DNA of 58,354 nt, from contig JAFRJC010000096.1 of the NCBI GenBank assembly GCA_017432445.1, positions 1 to 58,354 on the forward strand. Direction: 5' to 3'. The number at the start of each line of letters is the position of its first letter. Position 1 is the first letter of the stretch. Made by a program: the position numbers and the translations under genes. This stretch comes from Eggerthellaceae bacterium (GTDB lineage: Bacteria; Actinomycetota; Coriobacteriia; Coriobacteriales; Eggerthellaceae). Positions 7,959 to 16,371 of the stretch are shown piece by piece. The notes beneath the pieces are model-generated. The model worked only from the letters and a program-made list of their open reading frames with translations, searched no databases and was not told where the DNA came from.

Positions 7959-8138
7959 ATGGCAGTACCTAAACAAAGAATGGGTCGTATCCGCACCCAC
8001 CAGCGCCGTAGCACCCACGACCGCATCGATGCCCCCGCGCGCAGCGTGTGTCCGCAGTGCGGCGAGGTCAAGCTTCCGCATCGCGTTTGCCCGAACTGCG
8101 GTTACTACAAGAACCGCGAGGTCATCGAGACCGAATAA
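7959..8138 (+). CDS. rpmF: 50S ribosomal protein L32
   Basis: The 59-residue product starts MAVPKQRMGRIRTHQRRS and ends in a zinc ribbon with CPQC and CPNC pairs, so it is the zinc-binding (C+) form of L32. L32 is a small component of the large ribosomal subunit. The ATG at 7959 follows AGAAGGAG at good spacing; the frame extends upstream without stop, but nothing there resembles L32. It has its own promoter (7858-7886) and a following terminator, so it can be expressed independently of its DUF177 and plsX neighbours. Confidence 0.97.
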   Translation: MAVPKQRMGRIRTHQRRSTHDRIDAPARSVCPQCGEVKLPHRVCPNCGYYKNREVIETE

Positions 8139-8162
8139 TCAAAGACCATAAGCGTTTGGTAG

Positions 8163-8200
8163 AAACCTCCTGGCCATCTCTGCGCTGGGAGGTTTTGTTT
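8163..8200 (+). terminator. Rho-independent terminator after rpmF
   Basis: AAACCTCC at 8163-8170 pairs with GGAGGTTT at 8188-8195, followed by TTGTTT. It ends the L32 transcript 44 bp before plsX. Confidence 0.7.
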
Positions 8201-8243
8201 AATGAAGCGGCATTCAGTGCCTGCGGCAGTTAAGGAGGCGGCA

Positions 8244-9227
8244 ATGGCTGAACACGTGACGATTACGGTTGATGCTCTGGGCGGCGACAACGCGCCGGGA
8301 GTCGTGTTGGAGGGCGTTGAGGCGGCGCTCGCGCAGGACGGGCAGCTCAGCGTCATACTGTGCGGTCCTGCCGAGGTGGTAGAGCCGTTCGCGCAAGCGC
8401 ACGAGCGCTGCGAGGCCTGCGCCACCACGGAGGAGATCGGCATGGCCGAGCATCCAGCCAATGCCGTGCGCAAGAAGAAGGATTCCTCGATCGTAGTCGG
8501 ATGCCGCCTGGTGAAGGAAGGCCGCGCGCAAGGATTCTTCTCGGCGGGCTCGACCGGTGCGTGCCTTGCCGCTGGAACGCTCGTCATGGGGCGGATAAAA
8601 GGCGTCTCCCGTCCTGCGCTGGCAACGATACTGCCGTCTCCTGCAAAGCCCGTCGTGCTGTGCGACGTCGGAGCCAATGCTGATTGCAAACCAGAGTACC
8701 TCGTGCAATTCGCCCTTATGGCCAGCGCGTACGCCACCAAGGTCCTGGGTGTTGAGAATCCTTCGGTCGGCCTGCTGAACATCGGCGAGGAGGAAGAGAA
8801 GGGCTCCCAGTTCGCTCAGGAGGCCCATGCCCTCATGAAGGAGCAAGTTCCCAACTTCAAGGGCAACGCCGAAGGGCGCGATGTCCTCGACGGACCCTTC
8901 GACGTCATCGTCTGTGACGGCTTCACGGGCAACGTCTGCCTCAAGACCATCGAAGGTACGGCAAAGGTGCTGTTCGGAGAGCTGAAGACCATCCTCAAGT
9001 CATCCATAAAGACGAAGCTTGCTGCTCTGGTGTTGAAGGGTGGCCTGAAACAACTCCTTGGCCGAATCGATCCCGATGCCGCCGGCGGAGCACCGCTTCT
9101 GGGCGTGAAAGGCGCATGCATCGTGGGCCATGGCTCGTCGAATGCACGCGCTATCAAAAACGGCATTCTGGCCAGCGCAGATTTCGTTCGCTCGGGCGTT
9201 TCTGAAATTATCGCGCAAACGGTGTAA
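8244..9227 (+). CDS. plsX: Phosphate acyltransferase PlsX
   Basis: Makes acyl-phosphate from acyl-ACP for the PlsY step of phospholipid synthesis; a peripheral membrane enzyme. I start it at ATG 8244, which has a perfect AAGGAGG site at 8232-8238 and gives MAEHVTITVDALGGDNAPG; an ATG at 8202 in frame would add 14 unrelated residues and overlaps the terminator. The 327-residue length fits the family, and the DALGGDNAPG opening, GSTGACLAAGTL and VCDGFTGNVCLKTIEG blocks are characteristic. No acpP follows it, unlike in many Gram-positive plsX-rnc regions; rnc comes next after 155 bp. Confidence 0.95.
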   Translation: MAEHVTITVDALGGDNAPGVVLEGVEAALAQDGQLSVILCGPAEVVEPFAQAHERCEACATTEEIGMAEHPANAVRKKKDSSIVVGCRLVKEGRAQGFFSAGSTGACLAAGTLVMGRIKGVSRPALATILPSPAKPVVLCDVGANADCKPEYLVQFALMASAYATKVLGVENPSVGLLNIGEEEEKGSQFAQEAHALMKEQVPNFKGNAEGRDVLDGPFDVIVCDGFTGNVCLKTIEGTAKVLFGELKTILKSSIKTKLAALVLKGGLKQLLGRIDPDAAGGAPLLGVKGACIVGHGSSNARAIKNGILASADFVRSGVSEIIAQTV

Positions 9228-9262
9228 AGCGAACAAACTTGCTCTAAAATTCAATCCAAATG

Positions 9263-9298
9263 CGCTCGTGCAATCGAGCGTTAGTTAAGTATTGCACG
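9263..9298 (+). promoter_or_regulatory. Mutually exclusive hairpins upstream of rnc
   Basis: CGCTCG (9263-9268) can pair with CGAGCG (9275-9280), or the overlapping CGTGCAAT (9267-9274) can pair with ATTGCACG (9291-9298). The two stems cannot form together. They sit about 85 bp before the RNase III start, where a self-cleaved leader structure is known in other bacteria; autoregulation here is inference. Confidence 0.45.
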
Positions 9299-9382
9299 AA
9301 TAGCATGGCCGAAGCGCAAGATACGGCTTGCTCTCTGGCCACGCTGATTCGTCTGCGAATGTAGCGAATCGAGGATCTGACC

Positions 9383-10303
9383 TTGAACGATGAACAACGC
9401 AAGAACTACGAGGCTGCACAGCAGATCGTGGGGCATTGCTTCAACGACGAACAGCTTCTTCTCTCGGCGATAACGCATCCATCGGCGACGGAGGGGCGTT
9501 CGGTGAGGTATTCGTACGAGAGGCTCGAGTTCCTGGGCGATAGCGTTTTGGGCGCAATCGTAGCCTCTATTGCATTCAACACCTATCACGACCTCGACGA
9601 AGGCGGCCTGACGCGCATCAAGGTCGCGCTCGTGTCGGGCGCGAGCTTGGCCGAGGTTGCCGAGCAACTCGGTTTCGCCGACGTCATCATGTTCGGTTCG
9701 TCCGAGCAGGGGACGGGCAAGCGCGGTTTGCATTCTGCGCTCGAGAACGTCTACGAAGCCGTCGTGGCTGCCCTGTACCTGGATGCGGGCATAGAAGTCG
9801 CGACGGAGTTCGTGGAGCGCACGCTGATTGGGCGCATGTCGCTCGATTTGGCCAAAGAGCCCGAGAATCCCAAGAGCGCCCTGCAGGAGAAGCTGCAGGA
9901 AGACGGCATTACGCCCACATATCGCCTCGTCGACACCCAAGGACCTCCCCATGACCGAACGTTCGTCGCCCAAGTGTTCGCTGGCGATCGCGGTTTGGCC
10001 CAGGGAACGGGCCGCACGAAGAAGGAGGCCGAAAGCCAGGCGGCCAAAAGCACGCTGGCGCGTCTCGGTGAGTTCTTCGGATTGGGGCTCACCGAAGACG
10101 AGCGCTCGGAGCGCTTGATTGCCCAGGCCCAGGCCAAGGCTGACGAGGTGGCCGCCCAAGCCCAGGCAAAGGTCGACAAGGTTGCCGCCCAGCAGCAGGC
10201 GAAGGCCGAGAAGGCTGCCGCGCGTGCCGCCGAGATTGCCGAAAAGGAACGTCTGAAGGCCGAGAGGCGCCAGAGATCGCTCAACGCAGGCGACGAGAGC
10301 TAG
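9383..10303 (+). CDS. rnc: Ribonuclease III with repeat-rich C-terminal extension
   Basis: Cleaves double-stranded RNA in rRNA and mRNA processing. The catalytic signature ERLEFLGDSVLG is at 46-57 (Glu49, Asp53). The second metal-binding segment reads LENVYEAVVAALYLD: Glu125 is kept, but Asn122 stands where most RNase III proteins have Asp (E. coli Asp114). A dsRNA-binding domain covers about 162-232. Beyond it the protein runs some 70 residues longer than usual, with three 11-residue repeats (247-279) and a basic helix. Start is TTG 9383, 7 bases after GAGGA; an ATG at 9390 is in another frame. smc follows after 8 bp, so rnc and smc are probably co-transcribed. Confidence 0.93.
   Translation: MNDEQRKNYEAAQQIVGHCFNDEQLLLSAITHPSATEGRSVRYSYERLEFLGDSVLGAIVASIAFNTYHDLDEGGLTRIKVALVSGASLAEVAEQLGFADVIMFGSSEQGTGKRGLHSALENVYEAVVAALYLDAGIEVATEFVERTLIGRMSLDLAKEPENPKSALQEKLQEDGITPTYRLVDTQGPPHDRTFVAQVFAGDRGLAQGTGRTKKEAESQAAKSTLARLGEFFGLGLTEDERSERLIAQAQAKADEVAAQAQAKVDKVAAQQQAKAEKAAARAAEIAEKERLKAERRQRSLNAGDES
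10121..10219 (+). repeat. Three in-frame 33-bp tandem repeats in rnc
   Basis: Units at 10121-10153, 10154-10186 and 10187-10219 encode AQAQAKADEVA, AQAQAKVDKVA and AQQQAKAEKAA. The DNA copies differ mostly at third codon positions, suggesting old duplications kept under protein-level selection, consistent with a hendecad coiled coil. Confidence 0.85.
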
Positions 10304-10311
10304 GTTGAGCC

Positions 10312-13300
10312 GTGTATCTCAAGTCGCTGGTTCTCAAGGGATTCAAATCGTTCGCCGACCGCAGCGTGCTCGTGCTCGAGCCGGGTATCACGGCCATCGT
10401 GGGCCCGAACGGCTCGGGCAAGTCCAACATCTCGGATGCGGTGCTGTGGGTGCTCGGCGAGCGCTCGGCGCGAAACCTGCGCGGGCAATCCATGGAAGAC
10501 ATCATCTTCTCGGGTTCTGCTGCGCGCAAAGCCGTTTCGGTAGCCGAAGTCGAGCTGGTGCTTGATAATTCCGACCACGTGCTTCCCGTCGATTACGAGG
10601 AAGTCGTCATAACGCGCCGTATGTACCGCTCGGGAGAATCCGAATACCTCGTGAACGGGGCCATCGTGCGGCGCCTTGACGTGCTCGACATCCTGCACGA
10701 CACGGGATTGGGCACCGGCACGCATTCCATCATCTCGCAGGGAAGCCTCGATTCCATCCTGCAGTCAAAACCGGAAGACCGGCGCGCGCTCATCGAAGAG
10801 GCGGCCGGTGTCTTGAAGCACAAACGGCGCAAGGAGAAATCGGCCCGCAAGCTCGAACAGATGGATAACCATCTCGCACGTGTGCGGGACGTCACCGCTG
10901 AAGTGGCCCGGCAGCTCGGTCCTCTCGAGCGCAAGGCAAAGCGTGCCGAAGCGTATCGCAAGGCGAAAGGCGAGCTCCACGAAGTGCGGCTCGCACTCGC
11001 GGTTGACGATCTGCGTCGCCTGCAGCGGGAATGGGAAAGCATATGCGAGGCCGAGCGCACGGCGAGCACCGATATAGACGCGCGCCGCCGCGAAGTCGAC
11101 TCGGCCGAGCGCAGGGTCAACGAGTTGCAGGAAATCATGCGCCGCGAATCAGAGGACGCCAACGTGGTCGCGCGCAACCAGAGCCGCGCCTCGAACCTCA
11201 GCGAGCGGATGGACAGCGCAGAGAGGCTCTTGCGTGAAAGGCGAAGGGCTGCGCAGGACAGCAAGGTCGCGATGGCTGAAGCGCTTGACAACGCGGCGAT
11301 GCGAAGGCAAGCGGCGCTTGAAGAGCTCGAAAGCGTAAAAGCGCAGCTCGCAGAGGTCAGCGCGCGCTGCGAGGAGGCCAAAGCCCGCCAAGAAGAGGCG
11401 TCCCAGGCCCGCACGGATGCTTTGGAGCGCATGCGCGAGCTCGAGCTATCGATGTCGGGAACGGCGAGGGACTTATCTGATTGCGAACGGGCATGGGACA
11501 AGGCTAAGCGCAGCCATGCCGAGATCCAGCAGCTGCTCGCGAACGGTGTGGCGCAAGCGCGGCTTCTCGAAACACGCAAGGAAGAGCTGAATGCCGAACG
11601 TGATGCCGCGCAAGAGCAGCTCGATGCGGCTCGTGCGGCGCTTTCGCTTGCTGACGAGCAACTAGCCGAGTCCGAGAAGGCTGACAAAGACGCGCAAGCG
11701 CAGCTTATAGCCAGCTTCGAGCAGCGAGATTCCATTCGCAAGGAGCGTGATGGAATCCAATCCGATTTGCATATGGCGCAAACCGAGCGCCGTGGTATAG
11801 AACAGGCACTTATTGCACTGCGTAACGAAGATCCTGCCTATAGCTGGGTCATGAAGAATTCAGGCCGATTCGGCGAGGGCCTTTTCGCCGTATCGCGGGC
11901 TTTCAAGGTTTCGCGGGGGATCGAATCGCTCGTCGAAGCGCTGCTCGGACACGATTTGGCCGCCCTGGCGGTAAAAGATGCCGGCAGTGCGCGAAAGATC
12001 GCCGATGCGCTTGCCGACGAAGGCGTTCCAGGCGATATGGCGATGGTCATGCTCGAAGATGGGTCGGCCATGCGTGCCAAGCTCGCTTCGCAAGGCGCGG
12101 GGGAGCATGCGCTCATAGATGATATAGACTGCCCGGATGACATGAGGCCGGTCGTAGAAGCCCTTCTGGGAGACGTGGTTGTGTGCAGGGACCGCGAAAG
12201 CGCTTTCGCAGCGCACGCGAGAAGGTCCTCTGCCGTTCGCTACCTCTCGCTTGACGGTTGCGTGATCTGGCCTTCGGGAAAGGTGCAGGTACTCGGTCCG
12301 GCAGACGAGGCCTCGGAGGGTGTCATCGCACGCGAGAGGCGCCTTGACGAGATCGCCGTTCGGATAGACGAGTTGGAACGCAGCAAGGACCGGGCTGACG
12401 CAGCGGTGGAAGCTGCTGAAGAGGCTTACCGTTCTGCTCAGGCCAACGCGATGAAGACAAGCCAACAGCTTGCGAATTGCAAAGGCGCACGCGAATCGGC
12501 GCTCGCAGAGGAGCAGCGCTGCGCAAAGCGCCATGAGCTGCTCGTCGACAGCATTTCCAAAGTGCAAAGGCAGATGGTGTCGGCCGACCAGGAGCTCGAC
12601 TCATTGCGACCGAACCTGCAACAGGCATCAGACGAGGTCGACGCCCGGGCTCGCGAGCACGAGGAGCTCATGGCGCGGCGCGAATCTCTTTCGGCGGCCC
12701 TCGAGCCCCTGCGCAAGGAGTCGGCGTTGATCGACGAGCAATACGCGGATGTGCGGCTCGAGGCGGCGCAGTTGGCCGAGAGGCGTACGTACGTGGACCG
12801 TCTCGTGCTCGCGCGCCAGCGTGACCTTGAATCGCTTGACTTCGATGCGCGGAATGCGCGGGAGGGCATTGCCGTCAAGGAAGCAGCCGCAAAGCGCGCC
12901 TCGGACGTGCTCGACGTGATCGAGCGGCTCGAGGCTTCGCTTACGAGGCGCGTGCGCCTGCTCGACGAGGCGCTGAGCGCTTCGGAGATGAATACGAGCA
13001 GCGTCCATGCGAACGCGGCTTCGGCTCGGGACGACGCGAGGCGTGCCCACGACCTATTCGATTCGGCGAGCGCGCGGATGGCTCAGGTGAGAGTGGACAA
13101 GAGCCGTCTGGAGATGCGCGTCGAGGCGGCATTGAGTTTGATCACCGAAGATCTGCACACCCCGATCGACCAGGCACAGGAGCTCGCCGTCCTCGAAGAC
13201 CGAAAGGGCGCCGAGGAGGAGTCGTTCAAGCTCGAGCGCAAGATCAAGAACATGGGCACCATTAACCCCGATGCCGCCGAGGAGTATGCGCAGGTCAAGG

Positions 13301-13866
13301 AGCGTTACGATTTCCTTGCAGGGCAGCTTGCCGACATGGAATCCGCGAGGAAGTCGCTCAAGCGCATCGTGAAGGTCATCGACGAGCGAATGAGAGACGA
13401 TTTCGTGCGCACCTACGAGCAAGTCGATCAAAACTTCGGCGAGATCTTCTCTGAGCTGTTCCCCGGTGGAACAGCCCATCTTTCCTTCGACGATCCCGAC
13501 GATATCGAGAACACGGGCGTCGAAGTGACGGCGCAGCCGGCAGGAAAGCGGTTGACCAAGATGATGCTCATGAGCGGCGGCGAAAAGTCGCTGACAGCGC
13601 TTGCCCTGCTGTTTGCCGTGTACAAGACGCGCACGACGCCCTTCTACATACTCGACGAGGTCGAGGCGGCGCTCGATGACACCAACCTGCGGCGTTTGGC
13701 GGGTTACATAGACACGCTGCGCAACTCCACGCAGCTCATCATGATCACGCACCAGAGGCGCACTATGGAGATGGCCGACGTCCTATTCGGCGTATCCATG
13801 CATTCCGATGGTGTTACCAAGGTTATAAGCCAAAAGCTCGAGCGAGCGCTCGAACAGGCAGAATAG
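10312..13866 (+). CDS. smc: Chromosome segregation protein SMC
   Basis: The 1184-residue ATPase organises and segregates chromosomes with ScpA/ScpB, which are not in this window. The N-terminal head carries GPNGSGKSNISDAV (Walker A) near residue 32. Two long coiled-coil arms flank a hinge at about 508-670. The C-terminal head has the signature LMSGGEKSLTALALLFA near 1085 and Walker B ILDEVEAALDD near 1112. Length is normal. Translation starts at GTG 10312, 8 bp after rnc; ftsY follows 14 bp downstream. The rnc-smc-ftsY order is conserved widely in Gram-positive bacteria. Confidence 0.97.
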   Translation: MYLKSLVLKGFKSFADRSVLVLEPGITAIVGPNGSGKSNISDAVLWVLGERSARNLRGQSMEDIIFSGSAARKAVSVAEVELVLDNSDHVLPVDYEEVVITRRMYRSGESEYLVNGAIVRRLDVLDILHDTGLGTGTHSIISQGSLDSILQSKPEDRRALIEEAAGVLKHKRRKEKSARKLEQMDNHLARVRDVTAEVARQLGPLERKAKRAEAYRKAKGELHEVRLALAVDDLRRLQREWESICEAERTASTDIDARRREVDSAERRVNELQEIMRRESEDANVVARNQSRASNLSERMDSAERLLRERRRAAQDSKVAMAEALDNAAMRRQAALEELESVKAQLAEVSARCEEAKARQEEASQARTDALERMRELELSMSGTARDLSDCERAWDKAKRSHAEIQQLLANGVAQARLLETRKEELNAERDAAQEQLDAARAALSLADEQLAESEKADKDAQAQLIASFEQRDSIRKERDGIQSDLHMAQTERRGIEQALIALRNEDPAYSWVMKNSGRFGEGLFAVSRAFKVSRGIESLVEALLGHDLAALAVKDAGSARKIADALADEGVPGDMAMVMLEDGSAMRAKLASQGAGEHALIDDIDCPDDMRPVVEALLGDVVVCRDRESAFAAHARRSSAVRYLSLDGCVIWPSGKVQVLGPADEASEGVIARERRLDEIAVRIDELERSKDRADAAVEAAEEAYRSAQANAMKTSQQLANCKGARESALAEEQRCAKRHELLVDSISKVQRQMVSADQELDSLRPNLQQASDEVDARAREHEELMARRESLSAALEPLRKESALIDEQYADVRLEAAQLAERRTYVDRLVLARQRDLESLDFDARNAREGIAVKEAAAKRASDVLDVIERLEASLTRRVRLLDEALSASEMNTSSVHANAASARDDARRAHDLFDSASARMAQVRVDKSRLEMRVEAALSLITEDLHTPIDQAQELAVLEDRKGAEEESFKLERKIKNMGTINPDAAEEYAQVKERYDFLAGQLADMESARKSLKRIVKVIDERMRDDFVRTYEQVDQNFGEIFSELFPGGTAHLSFDDPDDIENTGVEVTAQPAGKRLTKMMLMSGGEKSLTALALLFAVYKTRTTPFYILDEVEAALDDTNLRRLAGYIDTLRNSTQLIMITHQRRTMEMADVLFGVSMHSDGVTKVISQKLERALEQAE

Positions 13867-13880
13867 GGAAGGAACCGAGC

Positions 13881-14795
13881 ATGGGACTGTTTACCCGGTT
13901 TAGCGAGGGCCTCGCACGCACGCGCGAGGCGTTTCGCGAGGATGTCAACCTGCTGCTCAACCGCAGCCCCGAAGTTGACGAGGATTTCTGGGATGGGCTT
14001 GAAGAAGCCCTCATCATGTCCGATATGGGCGGCTACTCGGCTGCGACCATCGTCGACAAGCTCCGCGCAGAGGCCACGAGAAAGGGCTTGCGCAGCGCGC
14101 GCGACGTGCTCGGGGCCCTCAACGACCAGATAGCCGCAGAATTCGTCGAGGGCGGAGATGATATCTTGGGCGGCGAAGGCTCCGTCGTGCTGTTCGTCGG
14201 CGTTAACGGCTCGGGCAAGACCACGACTACGGGAAAGATTGCCAAGCAGGCGAAGGATGCCGGGCGAACCGTGATACTGGGTTGCGGCGATACGTTCCGC
14301 GCCGCTGCGATTGAGCAGCTCGAGGTGTGGGCGAAGCGCGCCGATGTCGAGATCTGCGCGCGCGAGCGCGGCAGCGATCCGGCGAGCGTGTGCTACGAGA
14401 CGATCGAGCGCGGCGAGCAGATCGGCGCCGACCTCGTGCTGATCGATACGGCAGGACGTCTCCACACGTCGGCTGATTTGATGCGCGAGCTCGAGAAGGT
14501 GGTTTCGGTGGTGCGCAAGCGTGCTAACCTACCGGTGAAGCTCGTCTTGGTTATCGACGCGACGACCGGCCAAAACGGTTTGCAACAGGCGCGAGAGTTC
14601 AACAGCGCGTTGGATTTGGATGGCGTCATCATCACGAAACTCGACGGCACTGCCAAGGGCGGAATTGCCGTGGCCGTCGCGCATTACCTGAAGCTTCCCA
14701 TCGTGAAACTGGGCGTGGGCGAGAAGCTGGAAGATTTGAAGGACTTCGATGCGCACGAGTACGCCGCGGGCCTTCTGGGCGATTTTGGGGAATAA
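13881..14795 (+). CDS. ftsY: Signal recognition particle receptor FtsY
   Basis: The SRP receptor GTPase that docks ribosome-SRP complexes at the membrane. At 304 residues it is a compact form, with almost no acidic A domain: the N-terminus is MGLFTRFSEGLARTREAF, an amphipathic membrane-targeting helix. The NG domain has GVNGSGKTTTTGKIAKQ near 107, DTFRAAAIEQL, DTAGRLHTSADLM near 189 and TKLDGTAKGG near 252. It begins 14 bp after smc with a GGAAGGAA ribosome site and precedes ffh by 121 bp, putting receptor and SRP protein in one transcription unit or two adjacent ones. Confidence 0.97.
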   Translation: MGLFTRFSEGLARTREAFREDVNLLLNRSPEVDEDFWDGLEEALIMSDMGGYSAATIVDKLRAEATRKGLRSARDVLGALNDQIAAEFVEGGDDILGGEGSVVLFVGVNGSGKTTTTGKIAKQAKDAGRTVILGCGDTFRAAAIEQLEVWAKRADVEICARERGSDPASVCYETIERGEQIGADLVLIDTAGRLHTSADLMRELEKVVSVVRKRANLPVKLVLVIDATTGQNGLQQAREFNSALDLDGVIITKLDGTAKGGIAVAVAHYLKLPIVKLGVGEKLEDLKDFDAHEYAAGLLGDFGE

Positions 14796-14916
14796 GCGCT
14801 TGAGACAAGTCCAGCTGAGCATTCGGAGATTCTCGGCGGCGCTTGGAATGACGCCGGGCGTGCGATTGTTTCGGTTTACCATACGGGATGCATGAAACTT
14901 CTGAAAGGACTGCTGC

Positions 14917-16365
14917 ATGTTCGATAGCTTGCAAGACCAATTACAAGAGGTATTTGACGACCTTAGGGGAAAAGGGCGTCTGACCGAGGACGATATCCGC
15001 GTGGCTATGCGCCGCGTTCGCATGGCGCTGCTCGAAGCCGACGTGAGCTACAAGGTCGTGAAAGGGTTTGTTACCAAGGCCTCTGCACGTTGCATGGAAG
15101 CCGACGTGCTCGAATCCCTGACGCCTGCCCAAAACGTCGTCAAGGTCGTCTTGGAAGAGCTTACCAGCCTGCTCGGCGACACCGATGCGCGCATCAACCT
15201 CAAGCAGGGCAAGCATCCCAACGTCATCATGCTCGTGGGTTTGCAGGGCTCGGGCAAGACGACCGCGGCCGCGAAGCTCGCCTACCTGCTCAAGGGCGAG
15301 GGGCATAACCCTGTGCTCGTGGCCTGCGACGTGTACCGTCCCGCGGCTGCAGACCAGTTGCAGACGCTCGGCGGCGAAATAGGCGTGCGCGTGTATCGCG
15401 GCGAGGGCACGGACCCGGTCAAGATTGCAAAGGAAGGCTTGCAATACGCCATCGACAACCTTTGCGACGTTGCGATCATCGACACTGCGGGACGCCTGCA
15501 CGTCGACGAGGAGATGATGTCCGAGGCCGAGAGCATCAAGGCCGCTACAGACCCGGACGAAGTCTTGATGGTGGTCGACGCCATGACCGGCCAAGACGTT
15601 GTCAACGTGGTCGAGACCTTCTCGGAACGCGTAGACTTCGACGGCGTCATCATGTCCAAGATGGACGGTGACGCACGCGGCGGTGGCGCGCTTTCCATCC
15701 GCGAATCCACCGGAAAGCCCATCAAGTTCATATCATCGGGCGAGAAGCCCAGCTCGCTGGAGGTCTTCCATCCCGATCGCATGGCGCGTCGCATCCTGGG
15801 CATGGGCGACGTCGTCAGCCTCATCGAAAGCGCCGTAAAGGTGCAGCAGGAAGAAGAGGAAGCAGAGGCCACCGAGCGGCTGCGCCGCATGGACCTGAAT
15901 CTAAACGACTTCCTGGACATGAACCGCCAGATCCGCAAGATGGGCGGCGTGGGCAAGTTGATTTCGGCTCTACCTGGCGGCGACAAGATGATGTCGCAAG
16001 GCCAGGTCGACGAGCATGCGCTCGACAAGATCGAGATCATCATCAACTCGATGACCAAGCAGGAGCGCGAGAAGCCCGATATCATCAACGGAAGCCGTCG
16101 CGCCCGCATTGCGGCTGGCGCTGGCGTGACCGTCACGGCCGTAAACCAGCTTCTCAAGCAATATGGCGAAACGCGCAAGCAGGTCAAGAAGATGATGGCT
16201 GCTTATGCAGAAGAGGATGCCAGGCCTGGACGCAAGGGACGCCCGAAGAAGGGCGGAAAGAAGGGCGGCAAGAAGGGCGGAAGCCGCGGGAGGCGCATGG
16301 GTATGCCGAGCGTTGGCGGCCTGAGCATGTCCGATATCAAGAAGATCCAAGACTTGATGGGCTAG
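14917..16365 (+). CDS. ffh: Signal recognition particle protein Ffh (SRP54)
   Basis: The 482-residue GTPase binds signal peptides and SRP RNA. The N domain is followed by the G domain with GLQGSGKTTAAAKLA near 108, DTAGRLHVDEEM near 189 and SKMDGDARGGGALS near 247. The Met-rich M domain spans about 300-450 with ALPGGDKMMSQGQVDE and the RNA-binding SRRARIAAGAG segment. Before the closing SMSDIKKIQDLMG helix is a basic insert with three KKGG repeats, close to residue 445. ATG 14917 follows GAAAGGA. No SRP RNA gene was recognised nearby. A leucine-rich-repeat gene starts 6 bp after the stop. Confidence 0.97.
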   Translation: MFDSLQDQLQEVFDDLRGKGRLTEDDIRVAMRRVRMALLEADVSYKVVKGFVTKASARCMEADVLESLTPAQNVVKVVLEELTSLLGDTDARINLKQGKHPNVIMLVGLQGSGKTTAAAKLAYLLKGEGHNPVLVACDVYRPAAADQLQTLGGEIGVRVYRGEGTDPVKIAKEGLQYAIDNLCDVAIIDTAGRLHVDEEMMSEAESIKAATDPDEVLMVVDAMTGQDVVNVVETFSERVDFDGVIMSKMDGDARGGGALSIRESTGKPIKFISSGEKPSSLEVFHPDRMARRILGMGDVVSLIESAVKVQQEEEEAEATERLRRMDLNLNDFLDMNRQIRKMGGVGKLISALPGGDKMMSQGQVDEHALDKIEIIINSMTKQEREKPDIINGSRRARIAAGAGVTVTAVNQLLKQYGETRKQVKKMMAAYAEEDARPGRKGRPKKGGKKGGKKGGSRGRRMGMPSVGGLSMSDIKKIQDLMG

Positions 16366-16371
16366 GATTTG

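Noticed and set aside
9228-9382. Possible acpP between plsX and rnc
   Set aside because: The 155-bp gap is too short and encodes no phosphopantetheine site (DSL).
14796-14916. SRP RNA gene between ftsY and ffh
   Set aside because: The 121-bp gap lacks the conserved GGAA tetraloop/asymmetric-loop arrangement of the 4.5S-type RNA.
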